Below, one piece after another: positions 1-9,500 of a stretch of 64,000 bases of DNA (positions are counted from its first letter, which is position 1; every line of letters starts with the position of its first letter). This DNA is from Geobacillus thermodenitrificans subsp. thermodenitrificans DSM 465 (GTDB taxonomy: Bacteria > Bacillota > Bacilli > Bacillales > Anoxybacillaceae). Under the pieces are notes generated by a model. That model was not told the DNA's origin. It saw only the letters and a program-made list of their open reading frames with translations, and searched no databases. The DNA lies in the NCBI RefSeq assembly GCF_000496575.1, contig NZ_AYKT01000001.1:62001-126000 (forward strand), given 5' to 3'. Position numbers and translations under genes: made by a program.

Positions 1-1105
<1,105 letters not shown>

Positions 1106-1119
1106 TTAGTTTTGGCAAA

Positions 1120-1150
1120 TAAAAAACCTCTTTCACATACGGAAAGAGGC
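1120..1150 (-). terminator. Leader terminator of the mtnK SAM riboswitch
   Basis: On the minus strand the stem GCCTCTTTCC/GGAAAGAGG type repeat is followed by a run of six T. It lies between the SAM aptamer and the mtnK start, so it is the expression platform: terminated when SAM is bound, read through when SAM is low. Confidence 0.85.
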
Positions 1151-1171
1151 TTGAAGATTCTCGGTCTTCGC

Positions 1172-1341
1172 GCCTCTTATCTTCCAGAAAGACGTCTGTC
1201 TTTCCGGTGGACTTAGCACCGTGCCCTGCGGAAGCGGATCGCTTCCGGCGCCGCTTATGCGTGCGCCCTATCTCACGATAGCATTACGGTCGGTTGCTGG
1301 GCTTCATTGGGCCAGTTCCCTCAGCCAACTCTTGATAAGAG
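1172..1341 (-). ncRNA. SAM-I riboswitch (S-box) upstream of mtnK
   Basis: Read on the minus strand, the leader contains the S-box landmarks in order: CTTATCAAGAG, GGCTGAGGGA, ACTGGCCC, TGAAGCCC, AGCAACC, GGGCACGGTGCTAA and the closing AGATAAGAG. The element is about 170 bases, longer than the roughly 107-base copy before mtnW, because the arm between AGCAACC and GGTGCTAA carries an extra long hairpin near 1215-1285. SAM binding is expected to favour the terminator just downstream. Confidence 0.95.
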
Positions 1342-1408
1342 TACGAATCTGCTTATTTAGTTTTTGGAATTTTTGTGATGTTGGCAATTGTTCGGTTGCT
1401 TGATTCGA

Positions 1409-1438
1409 ATAATACAGCTTAAGCAGGCCGATTGTCAA
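1409..1438 (-). promoter_or_regulatory. SigA promoter for the mtnK leader
   Basis: On the minus strand TTGACA (1433-1438) is separated by 18 bases from TATTAT (1409-1414). It sits about 70 bases before the SAM aptamer. Its -35 box overlaps the last codons and stop of mtnU, so mtnK can be transcribed separately from mtnU. Confidence 0.8.
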
Positions 1439-2250
1439 TACGTTTTAAAAAATTTTTTTGCCGTCTCTTCATAAAGGCGCGGCCGGCGGTCAGCAAATAC
1501 GGGGATGCGCGAACGAACATCTCTGACGAGAGCCGGGTCGATGTCGGCTAGAAGGATGCCTGGGTCCTCATCCGCCTCAGCGAGGATTTCCCCCCATGGA
1601 TCGATGATGAGCGAATGGCCAGCAAAAACGTTGTTCGGGTCGCTTCCGGCTCGATTGCAGGCGACGACATAGCATTGGTTTTCAATCGCCCGCGCCATCA
1701 GCAACGTCCTCCAATGGTGAAGGCGAGGAAGCGGCCATTCGGCGACAACAAACAACAATTCGGCTCCAGACAAGGCGTGGGTGCGAATCCATTCCGGAAA
1801 GCGGATGTCATAGCAAATGACCCCGGCACACGACAACTCATCAAGCGAAAACAAGCCTGGCTCGTTTCCTGACTGCAAATGCAAATGCTCATCCATCAGC
1901 TGAAACAAATGAACTTTGCTATATTCCTTGATGATTTGGCCGTTTCGATTGGCGACAATCATTGTGTTCGTTACGCCGGCGTCCGTTTTTTTTGCGACCG
2001 AGCCGGCCACAAAATGGATGCCGTATGTTTGTGCCAATCGGGAGGCGAACGTTTTCGCCCGTTCGGCATTGTCATCAGCGATTTCATCTAAGCGCGTCAA
2101 GTCATAACCGGTCGTCCACAGCTCCGGAAGAACGATGATATCGGCTCCTTCTTTGACGGCGAGTTCCACGGCTTTTTCGGCTTGCTGTTCGTTTTTTTGC
2201 GGGTCACCAAACGCGATATCCAATTGGAGGCAAGCGATGCGGATGGTCAT
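1435..2250 (-). CDS. mtnU: Carbon-nitrogen hydrolase family protein, MtnU-like (probable omega-amidase)
   Basis: A 271-residue nitrilase-superfamily enzyme. The catalytic triad is visible as Glu43 in LPELW, Lys112 in YSKVHLF and Cys146 in GVICYDIRFPEW. In Bacillus the orthologue lies in the methionine-salvage locus and is thought to remove the amide from 2-oxoacid amides produced by glutamine-dependent transamination, pairing with MtnE. The start has a GAGGTG ribosome site. It is divergent from mtnE, with a 99-base shared intergenic region, and directly upstream of mtnK. The family call is firm; the exact substrate is inferred from context. Confidence 0.88.
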   Translation of the reverse strand: MTIRIACLQLDIAFGDPQKNEQQAEKAVELAVKEGADIIVLPELWTTGYDLTRLDEIADDNAERAKTFASRLAQTYGIHFVAGSVAKKTDAGVTNTMIVANRNGQIIKEYSKVHLFQLMDEHLHLQSGNEPGLFSLDELSCAGVICYDIRFPEWIRTHALSGAELLFVVAEWPLPRLHHWRTLLMARAIENQCYVVACNRAGSDPNNVFAGHSLIIDPWGEILAEADEDPGILLADIDPALVRDVRSRIPVFADRRPRLYEETAKKFFKTY

Positions 2251-2278
2251 TGTTTTTCACCTCAATGAAAAAATTTAC

Positions 2279-2307
2279 TTTACATTTTGCTTTTTACGAT
2301 ATATGAT
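2279..2307 (+). promoter_or_regulatory. Probable SigA promoter for mtnE
   Basis: TTTACA (2279-2284), a 17-base spacer and TATGAT (2302-2307) lie about 43 bases before the mtnE start. There is no S-box in this short divergent intergenic region, so mtnE and mtnU appear not to be SAM-riboswitch controlled from here. Confidence 0.65.
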
Positions 2308-2349
2308 TTTGCACTAGAATTTCAAGAAATTTTTGAGAAGGTGTGGGCG

Positions 2350-3525
2350 ATGACGACCGAATTTCCTTTTTCCGAACTGCTTGAACAGTTGCCGAAGCAA
2401 TTTTTTGCTTCGCTTGTCGCCAAAGTGGGAGCGAAAATAAAGGCCGGGCACGATGTCATTAATTTAGGGCAAGGCAATCCGGATCAGCCGACGCCTGGCC
2501 ATATTGTTGAGGCGATGCAACAGGCAGTGGCCAATCCAAAATACCATAAATATTCGCCGTTTCAAGGTTACTCATTTTTGAAAAAAGCAGTCGCTGCATT
2601 TTATGCGCGTGAGTACGGGGTTGATGTGGATCCAACCCGCGAAGTAGCCATTTTGTTTGGCGGTAAGGCTGGTCTTGTTGAGCTGCCGCTTTGCCTCGTC
2701 AATCCGGGTGATGTGGTGCTTGTCCCGGATCCGGGCTATCCGGACTACTGGTCCGGGATCGCGCTCGCCCGCGCACGGATGGAAATGATGCCGCTTATCG
2801 CCGAGCAGCAATTTTTGCCTGATTACAGTGCCATTCCGGCAGCGATCGCTGATCAGGCCAAACTGATGTTTTTGAACTATCCGAACAACCCGACCGGGGC
2901 GACGGCGACGAAAGAGTTTTTTGCTGAAACAGTGGCGTTCGCCGCTAAGTACGGCATTGCTGTTGTGCATGATTTCGCCTACGGGGCGATCGGTTTTGAT
3001 GGCAAAAAGCCGGTCAGCTTTCTCGAAGTTGATGGGGCGAAAGAGGTCGGTGTTGAAATTTACACGTTTTCCAAAACGTACAATATGGCCGGTTGGCGTG
3101 TCGCGTTTGCCGTTGGCAATGAACAGATCATCCGGGCGATTGAGTTGTTGCAAGATCATTTGTATGTCAGTTTGTTCGGCGCTGTTCAAGAGGCGGCTGC
3201 CGCGGCGCTTCTCGGTCCGCAAGATTGCGTCACGGAGCTCGTCGCATTGTATGAAGCGCGCCGCAATACGTTCATTTCTGCTTTGCACCGCATCGGTTGG
3301 GAGGCGCCGGCACCGTCTGGATCGTTTTTCGCTTGGCTTCCCGTACCGAAAGGATTATCGTCCGCTGAGTTTGCCGACATACTGCTTGAACGCGTACACG
3401 TGGCGGTCGCTCCGGGCATCGGTTTTGGCAAGCACGGCGAAGGCTATGTGCGCGTTGGTCTGTTGACAGATGAGGCGCGTCTTGTCGAAGCAGCTGAACG
3501 GATCGGGCGTCTCGGGCTGTTTTGA
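2350..3525 (+). CDS. mtnE: PLP-dependent aminotransferase, methionine salvage
   Basis: A 391-residue class I/II aminotransferase that converts 2-oxo-4-methylthiobutanoate to methionine, the last step of the salvage cycle. The PLP-binding Lys242 is in FSKTYNMAGWR; the NYPNNPTGA and HDFAYG motifs are also present. The ATG at 2350 is preferred because GAGAAGGTG precedes it and the protein then begins MTTEFPFSELLEQLPKQFF; an upstream in-frame TTG at 2287 has no ribosome site. The mtnW leader promoter begins ten bases after its stop, so mtnW is transcribed independently of mtnE. Confidence 0.9.
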   Translation: MTTEFPFSELLEQLPKQFFASLVAKVGAKIKAGHDVINLGQGNPDQPTPGHIVEAMQQAVANPKYHKYSPFQGYSFLKKAVAAFYAREYGVDVDPTREVAILFGGKAGLVELPLCLVNPGDVVLVPDPGYPDYWSGIALARARMEMMPLIAEQQFLPDYSAIPAAIADQAKLMFLNYPNNPTGATATKEFFAETVAFAAKYGIAVVHDFAYGAIGFDGKKPVSFLEVDGAKEVGVEIYTFSKTYNMAGWRVAFAVGNEQIIRAIELLQDHLYVSLFGAVQEAAAAALLGPQDCVTELVALYEARRNTFISALHRIGWEAPAPSGSFFAWLPVPKGLSSAEFADILLERVHVAVAPGIGFGKHGEGYVRVGLLTDEARLVEAAERIGRLGLF

Positions 3526-3534
3526 AAAAAATGA

Positions 3535-3563
3535 TTGACAACAGCGGCAGAGGCTGTCATAAT
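3535..3563 (+). promoter_or_regulatory. SigA promoter for the mtnWXBD leader
   Basis: TTGACA (3535-3540), a 17-base spacer and CATAAT (3558-3563). It begins immediately after the mtnE stop codon and drives the SAM-riboswitch leader. Confidence 0.85.
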
Positions 3564-3623
3564 TCAAAGTACATTTGCCATACTCGACAAAATTGTTTGA
3601 CAAGTTCATAAATACGCAATGAT

Positions 3624-3730
3624 TCTTATCAAGAGTAGGCGGAGGGACGAGCCCGATGAAGCCCGGCAACCGGCTTGGCATATCAAGCACGGTGCTAATT
3701 CTTGCAGCGGAAACGCTGAGAGATAAGAAG
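3624..3730 (+). ncRNA. SAM-I riboswitch (S-box) upstream of mtnW
   Basis: The S-box core is read directly: CTTATCAAGAG, GCGGAGGGA, CGAGCCCGATGAAGCCCGGC, AACCGGC, CACGGTGCTAATTC and the closing AGAGATAAGAAG. The last segment can pair either with the 5' strand of P1 or with CCTCTTCTTA of the terminator, the standard S-box switch. Confidence 0.95.
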
Positions 3731-3749
3731 AGTGCCATGGACGAATGAT

Positions 3750-3777
3750 GCCTCTTCTTAGTGAAGAGGCTTTTTTC
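3750..3777 (+). terminator. Leader terminator of the mtnW SAM riboswitch
   Basis: GCCTCTTCTTAGTGAAGAGGC followed by TTTTTT. It is the SAM-dependent expression platform before mtnW; its left arm competes with AGATAAGAAGAG of the aptamer. Confidence 0.9.
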
Positions 3778-3798
3778 TTTAGGAAAGAGGGATGAATG

Positions 3799-5040
3799 AT
3801 GAGCACAGTGATTGCCACGTATTTGCTGCATGATGAGAAAGACATTCGCAAAAAAGCAGAAGGGATTGCGCTCGGCTTGACGGTCGGCACATGGACGGAT
3901 TTGCCGGCATTAGAGCAAGAGCAGCTTCGCAAACATAAGGGAGAAGTCGTCGGGATTGAAGAGCTTGGGGAAAGCGGTCCGGCGAACGAGTATTTCGGCA
4001 AGCGACTGAAGCGGGCGATCGTCAAAATTGCTTACCCGACGGTCAACTTTAGTGCTGATTTACCAGCGCTCTTGGCAACGACGTTTGGCAAACTGTCGCT
4101 TGATGGTGAAGTGAGGTTGCTTGATCTTGAGCTTTCGGACGAATGGAAACGGCATTTTCCGGGACCGCGTTTTGGCATTGCCGGTATTCGTGAAAAAGTC
4201 GGGGTATATGACCGCCCGCTATTGATGAGCATTTTTAAAGGTATCATCGGCCGCGATTTGGCGTATTTGACGTCCGAATTAAAGAAACAGGCACTTGGCG
4301 GCGTCGACTTAGTGAAAGATGACGAAATTTTATTTGACAATGAGTTGTTGCCGTTTGAAAAGCGGATCACCGCGGGCAAGGCGGCGCTCCAAGAAGTGTA
4401 TGAACAAACAGGCAAACGGACGCTGTACGCCGTCAACTTGACCGGCAAAACGTTTGAACTGAAAGAGAAAGCGAAACGGGCAGCCGAGCTTGGCGCTGAT
4501 GTGCTCTTGTTTAACGTGTTCACCTATGGGCTTGATGTTTTGCAAGGGTTGCGCGAGGACGAGAATATCAATGTGCCGATCATGGCTCACCCGGCGTTTA
4601 GCGGTGCCATGACGCCGTCTGAGTTTTACGGGGTCGCCCCATCGCTGCTGCTCGGAAAGTTTTTGCGGCTTGCGGGAGCTGATTTTGTCTTGTTTCCATC
4701 GCCATATGGCAGTGTCGCGCTTGAGCGTGAACAGGCGCTTGGCATTGCTCGGGCGCTCACCGATGAACAAGAGCCGTTTGCGCGCGCGTTTCCGGTACCG
4801 TCGGCCGGCATTCATCCGGGGCTCGTGCCGCTTCTTGTCCGCGATTTCGGTCTTGACTGCATTGTCAACGCTGGCGGCGGCATTCACGGCCATCCGGACG
4901 GGGCGATCGGCGGTGGGCAGGCGTTTCGCGCTGCCATTGATGCGGCTCTTGCCGGCCGTCTGCTCCGCGAAGCAGCGAAAGAAAACGAGGCGTTGCAAAA
5001 AGCGATCGACCGCTGGGGCGCGATTGAGGTGGAAGCATGA
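3799..5040 (+). CDS. mtnW: 2,3-diketo-5-methylthiopentyl-1-phosphate enolase (RuBisCO-like protein)
   Basis: A 413-residue RuBisCO-like protein that enolises diketo-methylthiopentyl-phosphate in methionine salvage. With the ATG at 3799, Lys98 (TTFGK98) and the LVK173-D-D175-E176 motif fall at the positions I recall for the general base, carbamylated lysine and Mg ligands of the Geobacillus enolase. This supports both the start and the genus guess. An adjacent in-frame ATG at 3796 is the only alternative. It overlaps mtnX by four bases (ATGA), so the operon is translationally coupled. Control is by the upstream SAM riboswitch. Confidence 0.96.
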   Translation: MSTVIATYLLHDEKDIRKKAEGIALGLTVGTWTDLPALEQEQLRKHKGEVVGIEELGESGPANEYFGKRLKRAIVKIAYPTVNFSADLPALLATTFGKLSLDGEVRLLDLELSDEWKRHFPGPRFGIAGIREKVGVYDRPLLMSIFKGIIGRDLAYLTSELKKQALGGVDLVKDDEILFDNELLPFEKRITAGKAALQEVYEQTGKRTLYAVNLTGKTFELKEKAKRAAELGADVLLFNVFTYGLDVLQGLREDENINVPIMAHPAFSGAMTPSEFYGVAPSLLLGKFLRLAGADFVLFPSPYGSVALEREQALGIARALTDEQEPFARAFPVPSAGIHPGLVPLLVRDFGLDCIVNAGGGIHGHPDGAIGGGQAFRAAIDAALAGRLLREAAKENEALQKAIDRWGAIEVEA

Positions 5041-5699
5041 AAAAACAGCTTGTTCTCTTTTGTGATTTTGACGGGACGATTACAGAAAATGACAACATCA
5101 TTGCGATTATGAAGCAGTTTGCTCCACCGGAGTGGGAAGCGCTGAAAGACGACATTCTCGCTGAGCGCCTCTCGGTTCAAGAAGGGGTCGGAAAGATGTT
5201 TTCCCTCCTTCCGTCGGCGTTGAAAGACGAGATCGTTGACTTTTTGCTTAGCACCGCCCGCCTGCGCGAAGGCTTTCGAGAGTTTGTCGCATTTACGAAA
5301 GAGAAAGGCATTCCGCTCTATATTGTGAGTGGCGGCATCGACTTTTTTGTCTATCCAATGCTAGACGGACTGATCGACAAAGAACGCATTTTTTGCAATG
5401 GCTCCGATTTCAGCAGCGAGATGATTCGCATCACATGGCCACACGCGTGCGACGGTAAGTGCCAAAACGGCTGCGGCTGTTGCAAGCCGTCACTTCTTCG
5501 AAAGCTCGCCCGTCCGGACGGGTATCATGTCGTCATTGGTGATTCGATTACCGACTTGGCAGTGGCGAAGCAAGCGGATTACGTGCTGGCGCGCGATTTC
5601 TTGCTTAAGAAATGTCAAGAGCTCGATTTGCCGCATGCACCGTTTACGACATTTTTTGATGTGGTGGATCATTTGCAGCGGCTGGAGGTGATCGCATGA
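5037..5699 (+). CDS. mtnX: 2-hydroxy-3-keto-5-methylthiopentenyl-1-phosphate phosphatase
   Basis: A 220-residue HAD-superfamily phosphatase acting after MtnW to give the acireductone. HAD motif I is [12 protein letters not shown] near residues 9-20 (nucleophile Asp10, acid Asp12). Motif II is IVSGG and the C-terminal motif is [15 protein letters not shown] Cys-rich [13 protein letters not shown] segment sits in the cap, a feature of the MtnX family. It overlaps mtnW (ATGA) and mtnB (ATGA) by four bases each. The MtnW plus MtnX pair replaces the bifunctional MtnC used in many other bacteria. Confidence 0.94.
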   Translation: MKKQLVLFCDFDGTITENDNIIAIMKQFAPPEWEALKDDILAERLSVQEGVGKMFSLLPSALKDEIVDFLLSTARLREGFREFVAFTKEKGIPLYIVSGGIDFFVYPMLDGLIDKERIFCNGSDFSSEMIRITWPHACDGKCQNGCGCCKPSLLRKLARPDGYHVVIGDSITDLAVAKQADYVLARDFLLKKCQELDLPHAPFTTFFDVVDHLQRLEVIA

Positions 5700-6331
5700 G
5701 CATTATGTTGAAAAAATGGAATGAACTTGCGGAAGTGAAAGCTGAGCTCGCCGCCCGTGATTGGTTTTTTGCGACAAGCGGCAATTTGTCGCTCAAAGTG
5801 ACCGATGCCCCGTTGACGTTCCTTGTCACCGCAAGCGGCAAAGATAAACGGAAGCAGACAAGCGAAGATTTTCTGCTCATCGACGCCGATGGAAAACCGG
5901 TGGAAGACACGCATTTGAAGCCGTCGGCGGAGACGCTTTTGCACGTCGAGGTTTATCGGCGGACGAATGCCGGCTGCGTCTTGCACGTTCATACGGTCGA
6001 CAATAACATCATTTCCGACGTGTACGCTCAAAACAGGGAAGCAGTCTTTTCCGGTCAAGAAATTATTAAGGCGTTTGGCATCTGGGAAGAAAATGCGGAA
6101 GTGCGCATTCCGATCATTGACAATTACGCCGACATCCCGACTTTGGCTAATGAATTTGCCAAGCATATCGACGGTGATACGGGGGCTGTTTTGATCCAAA
6201 ACCACGGTATTACCGTTTGGGGTCGTGATGCGTTTGAAGCGAAAAAACATTTGGAAGCGTGGGAGTTTTTGTTCAGCTGGCAGGTGAAGCGGCTATTATT
6301 ACAACGGGCCGCTGTGCCGCTAGTTGACTAA
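5696..6331 (+). CDS. mtnB: Methylthioribulose-1-phosphate dehydratase
   Basis: A 211-residue class II aldolase/adducin-fold enzyme that dehydrates methylthioribulose-1-phosphate. Zinc-binding histidines are visible in [11 protein letters not shown] and in [20 protein letters not shown] near the N-terminus is the substrate-phosphate region. It is coupled to mtnX by the ATGA overlap. It is the third gene of the SAM-riboswitch operon and its product feeds MtnW. Confidence 0.94.
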   Translation: MSIMLKKWNELAEVKAELAARDWFFATSGNLSLKVTDAPLTFLVTASGKDKRKQTSEDFLLIDADGKPVEDTHLKPSAETLLHVEVYRRTNAGCVLHVHTVDNNIISDVYAQNREAVFSGQEIIKAFGIWEENAEVRIPIIDNYADIPTLANEFAKHIDGDTGAVLIQNHGITVWGRDAFEAKKHLEAWEFLFSWQVKRLLLQRAAVPLVD

Positions 6332-6360
6332 CCAATATATTTTTAAAGGGGGATTTGACG

Positions 6361-6903
6361 ATGGCAGTGATTAAAGTGAAAAAAACGGGCCAAGTGATTG
6401 AAGGGGAAGACAATGTCCGCGCTTTTTTAAACAGCCAAGGTGTTTTGTATGAGCATTGGGATATTACAAAACTACCGGAGCATTTACGCGACAAATATGT
6501 GCTCACTGACGAAGAAAAAGAGGAAATTTTGGCGACGTTTAAAGATGAGATCGAAGACTTGGCGGCGCGTCGTGGCTACAAAACATGGGATATCGTCGCC
6601 CTGTCTGATGCGACTCCAAACTTGGAAGAGCTGCTGAAAAAATTTGAGCAAGTGCATATCCACACAGAGGATGAAGTGCGCGCCATTACGGCCGGTCACG
6701 GCATTTTCATCATCAAAGGAGACAAAGAAACCGGTTATTTTGACGTCGAGTTGGAAGCGGGCGATGTCATTTCTGTGCCGGAAGGAAATCCGCATTACTT
6801 CACATTGATGGATGACCGCCAAGTTGTTGCTGTCCGGTTATTTATTGATCCGTCCGGTTGGGTCGCCCATCCGTACGAAGAAAAAGAAGAAGTGAATTCA
6901 TAA
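6361..6903 (+). CDS. mtnD: Acireductone dioxygenase
   Basis: A 180-residue cupin metalloenzyme that cleaves the acireductone to the methionine 2-oxoacid and formate (Fe form). The metal site HIHTEDEVRAI (H-x-H and Glu) and the later histidine in NPHYFTLMDDR are both present, as is the cupin segment EAGDVISVPEG. The ATG at 6361 is chosen because AAAGGGGG lies about 10 bases upstream; an in-frame TTG at 6355 is too close to that site. It is the last gene of the operon and is followed by a hairpin terminator. Confidence 0.95.
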   Translation: MAVIKVKKTGQVIEGEDNVRAFLNSQGVLYEHWDITKLPEHLRDKYVLTDEEKEEILATFKDEIEDLAARRGYKTWDIVALSDATPNLEELLKKFEQVHIHTEDEVRAITAGHGIFIIKGDKETGYFDVELEAGDVISVPEGNPHYFTLMDDRQVVAVRLFIDPSGWVAHPYEEKEEVNS

Positions 6904-7000
6904 TAGTTGAGAGGCTCCCGCAACAAGATGCCTTTTCTAGTTATCTAGGTAGACATGGAAAAAGCTGCCTGCTTTCCATCGTCTTCATAAAAGCGCATAT

Positions 7001-7047
7001 AAAAAAGGGGTGTCCCGTTTGTCTTTAGGGCACCCTCTCTTTTTTTG
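7001..7047. terminator. Bidirectional hairpin terminator between mtnD and the ZIP gene
   Basis: GGGGTGTCCC and AGGGCACCCT arms are flanked by a run of A on the left and T on the right, so it can end transcription from both converging genes. The sequence resembles the terminator at 60346-60385 closely enough to suggest a repeated element. The 96 bases between mtnD and this hairpin hold nothing else I can recognise. Confidence 0.75.
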
Positions 7048-7062
7048 ATCAAAACGATTGCG

Positions 7063-7779
7063 TTAAAAAATCATGAATACAATGCCGATAATAAATGCAT
7101 ATGTCGATGTCCGTTCGTTTCCATCGCCATGGCTTTCGGGAATGAGCTCTTTATAAATAATAAACAGCATAGCCCCAGCGGCAAACGCCAATCCGTACGG
7201 GACTAAACCGCGGAAGAGGGAGGTTAAATAAAAACCGAGCAGCGATGTGACGATTTCGACCGCTCCTGTCAACGTGGCAATAAGAAATGCTTTCAAGCGA
7301 CTAATTTGTTGATGAACTAAAAATAAGGCGACTAAAAATCCTTCCGGCGCGTTTTGCAAACCGATGGCCAATGCGATCAAATTGCCGGTCGTCGCGGCAT
7401 CGGATGCGTAGCTGACCCCAACGGACAACCCTTCAGGAAGATTGTGCATCGTAATGGCAGCGATGATGAGCATCGCTTTTTCGTCAAACTGTAAGCCATG
7501 TTTTGTATGTTCCAAGTCGATATGGGGAACAGTCATCTCGAGCAACGTTAAGATGAGCACACCTGCCGCCAGGCCGATTACGAGTGCTCCCAAGCCGCCG
7601 GTTTTTAACGCTTCGGGAATGAGACTTTCCATCGAGGCTGCCATCATAATGCCAGCGGAAAACGCTAGCAGTATATCACGCCAGCGGTGGGTGAGTGATT
7701 TAGCCAAAAACAAAATCGGCACGGCGCCAAGTCCTGTCGATAAGGCAGAAAGCACGCTGCCGACCAACACCTGGTTCAT
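7063..7779 (-). CDS. ZIP family metal transporter
   Basis: A 238-residue integral membrane protein with about eight hydrophobic segments. The metal-binding helix motifs HNLPEGLSVGVSYAS (TM4) and QNAPEGFLVALFLV (TM5) define the ZIP family; an acidic/His loop ELIPESHGDGNE near the C-terminus is also typical. It likely imports Zn, Fe or Mn across the cytoplasmic membrane; specificity cannot be read. The start has a GGGGGG ribosome site. It is convergent with mtnD. Confidence 0.9.
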   Translation of the reverse strand: MNQVLVGSVLSALSTGLGAVPILFLAKSLTHRWRDILLAFSAGIMMAASMESLIPEALKTGGLGALVIGLAAGVLILTLLEMTVPHIDLEHTKHGLQFDEKAMLIIAAITMHNLPEGLSVGVSYASDAATTGNLIALAIGLQNAPEGFLVALFLVHQQISRLKAFLIATLTGAVEIVTSLLGFYLTSLFRGLVPYGLAFAAGAMLFIIYKELIPESHGDGNERTSTYAFIIGIVFMIF

Positions 7780-7926
7780 TCAATTCCCCCCTCATCATCC
7801 TTTACTTTTTCATATGCAATGATCATATAAATGTGACAATCGCCCAAGCGCCTTCATATAATAAATTATCATAACGAATTGGGAAGACGGTGGCGAGCAA
7901 AATGCATAGGTAGCTAGCAAAAACGG

Positions 7927-7956
7927 TTGCTTGTCTGTTTGCCGTTTCGGTATAAT
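7927..7956 (+). promoter_or_regulatory. SigA promoter for the MarR-family gene
   Basis: TTGCTT (7927-7932), an 18-base spacer and TATAAT (7951-7956), about 38 bases before the start. Part of the 215-base interval after the divergent ZIP gene; the rest shows nothing I recognise. Confidence 0.7.
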
Positions 7957-7994
7957 GCAAGTAAGAAATGGTCAAATGTAAAGGGTTGAATGCC

Positions 7995-8456
7995 ATGGAA
8001 CAGAAAGAACAAGAACTTGAGCAATCATTAAAGCTGTTTATTGTACTGTCACGGGCGTATCGTGCTGTCAGTGACCAAGTGAACAAATCGATCTGTTCGT
8101 GCGGGGTGAATCCGACTGAGTTTGCGGTGTTAGAACTGTTATACCATAAAGGCGACCAGCCGCTCCAGCAAATCGGTGAAAAAATTTTGCTCGCTAGCGG
8201 CAGCATCACTTACGTTGTCGACAAACTTGAAAACAAAGGGCTGATCGTCCGTCGTGCTTGTGAACGAGACCGGCGCGTCACGTATGCATCGATTACGGAA
8301 GAAGGTCGGCGGTTTATTGAGCGCGTCTTTCCCAAGCATGCAGAAAAAATTCATGAAACGATATCAGCGCTCACAGCGGAGGAGAAAGAGCAGGCGATCA
8401 CTTTGCTAAAAAAATTAGGATATGGGGCGAAAAACGCCCAGCAAAACAGAGACTGA
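7995..8456 (+). CDS. MarR family transcriptional regulator, MhqR (YkvE)-like
   Basis: A 153-residue winged-helix repressor. The DNA-binding region runs from PTEFAVLELLYHKG through GSITYVVDKLENKGLI to the wing ERDRRVTYASITEEG. The sequence strongly recalls Bacillus MhqR (YkvE), a repressor of quinone and thiol-stress genes, and ykvE also lies near the mtn locus in B. subtilis; that match is from memory. The ATG at 7995 has AAAGGG nine bases upstream. The N-terminal Cys pair SICSCG could be redox-relevant but no function is proven. Confidence 0.82.
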   Translation: MEQKEQELEQSLKLFIVLSRAYRAVSDQVNKSICSCGVNPTEFAVLELLYHKGDQPLQQIGEKILLASGSITYVVDKLENKGLIVRRACERDRRVTYASITEEGRRFIERVFPKHAEKIHETISALTAEEKEQAITLLKKLGYGAKNAQQNRD

Positions 8457-8480
8457 CAGTTCGTCGGTCTCTTTCATTTT
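8448..8480 (+). terminator. Terminator of the MarR-family gene
   Basis: GAGACTGAC and GTCGGTCTC form a nine-base-pair stem followed by a T-rich tail. The left arm overlaps the end of the coding region. Confidence 0.8.
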
Positions 8481-8518
8481 TGTTAAAAATGCGAAATATG
8501 GCGACTCTGTTCGTGGAA

Positions 8519-8869
8519 GACGTCGAACTGACAGTGCTCAAGCCGTTGTCGCACTGCCTGTTTGCTTGTCGGGGATACTGAGGGAACGCCAGGAATGACG
8601 ATTCATGGGCTGAATGGAACGGTGACGGCAGACAAGGGGTCATCATTGCCAAGCGCCACATTCATATGACGTCGAAAGATACGGAAACGTTTAGCGTCCG
8701 CGACAAGCAAGTCATGAAAGTGAAAACGCAAGAGGAGCGCGCTCTCATTTTTGACGAAGTGACCGTCCGCGTCAGTGAAGACTTTGCGTTACATATGCAC
8801 ATTGAAAACGGTGAAGAGAACGCGGCCGGTTTAAAAACGGGTGATTACGTGAAGTTGCTTCCATCGTGA
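8519..8869 (+). pseudogene. Decayed phosphate propanoyltransferase (PduL-like) remnant
   Basis: Conceptual translation gives LPVCLSGDTEGTPGMTIHGL in one frame and then, after loss of one G near 8640 (AAGGGGTC where GVIIA needs one more G), IIAKRHIHMTSKDTETFSV and LHMHIENGEENAAGLKTGDY in the next. The order, the zinc-ligand RHIHMT motif and the C-terminal domain match the second half of PduL, the phosphotransacylase of propanediol use and fermentation. A further shift is likely near 8535. The N-terminal half is absent. The 67-codon open frame from 8666 has no good ribosome site and is unlikely to be functional. Confidence 0.75.
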
Positions 8870-8896
8870 AATCATCCGCAGCAATGGGAGATAAGG

Positions 8897-8923
8897 CGCC
8901 CTCTCGGGACGAACGAGAGGGAG
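8897..8923. terminator. Possible hairpin between convergent units
   Basis: CCCTCTCG and CGAGAGGG form a perfect eight-base-pair stem with a seven-base loop, between the pduL remnant and the convergent SDR-like gene. There is no clear T tract on either strand, so termination is only probable. Confidence 0.45.
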
Positions 8924-8930
8924 CCTCCCG

Positions 8931-9482
8931 TTAACGCGGGCGCTTCTTCTCTGATCGATCTAGGGTGCCGACCAGATGAAACGGCGTATCACGCCGAATG
9001 GCATCAATGACGCCGTCGCTGATTTCTTGATGGGTGAGCCAGCGCGAACCGTGTTCTTCCACGACAAAACCGAGCTGAACTTGCCGATAAAGACAAGCGG
9101 CAGGCAAACAGAGTTCCGCTTTCGCCTCGGCTGGATCGGCGCGGCTGCCGAGCACGTGAAACAAACGCCAAGGGCCGGGATGTCTGCTATTTTTTTGGAT
9201 GACGGTCGGAAGCGCCTGTTTTCCGTCCGTATGGACCCACGCAATGATGAGATCAAAAGTTCCGTTTTTTTGGATGGTCCGAGAAATCAGAGAACAAAGC
9301 GCTTCTTGGTCGCGATAATCAACAAGAAGCGGGGTGATGGATGCCGTCTGTCCAGCACAGTCGATGAGCTGCTTCATTCGTGCGTAGCGGCGGGCGATGA
9401 CAGACACATAATATCCTTCCCGCACAAGCCAAAGCGACACATCAGCCAACATACCTGTCCCACCGATGACAAGGGCGTGCAT
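8931..9482 (-). CDS. SDR-like NAD(P)-binding protein of unknown function
   Basis: A 183-residue protein starting MHALVIGGTGMLADVSLWLV, a Rossmann nucleotide-binding motif (GGTGM). It is shorter than classical SDRs (about 250) and lacks a YxxxK active site, although FHVLGSRA occupies the usual Ser region. The second half contains QLGFVVEEHGSRWLTHQEIS, a segment I remember from uncharacterised short Bacillus SDR-like proteins. AAGGAG lies seven bases before the ATG. It starts 18 bases after the S9 peptidase stop on the same strand, so the two may form an operon. Substrate unknown. Confidence 0.75.
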   Translation of the reverse strand: MHALVIGGTGMLADVSLWLVREGYYVSVIARRYARMKQLIDCAGQTASITPLLVDYRDQEALCSLISRTIQKNGTFDLIIAWVHTDGKQALPTVIQKNSRHPGPWRLFHVLGSRADPAEAKAELCLPAACLYRQVQLGFVVEEHGSRWLTHQEISDGVIDAIRRDTPFHLVGTLDRSEKKRPR

Positions 9483-9500
9483 GGCATGTCTCCTTTCGGA

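Noticed and set aside
2572-3288. Long minus-strand frame opposite mtnE (238 codons)
   Set aside because: It lies wholly inside mtnE, whose protein is clearly recognisable; its translation matches nothing I know.
7823-8209. Minus-strand 128-codon frame over the MarR-gene promoter
   Set aside because: It overlaps a good promoter and the start of a recognisable MarR gene and has no ribosome site.
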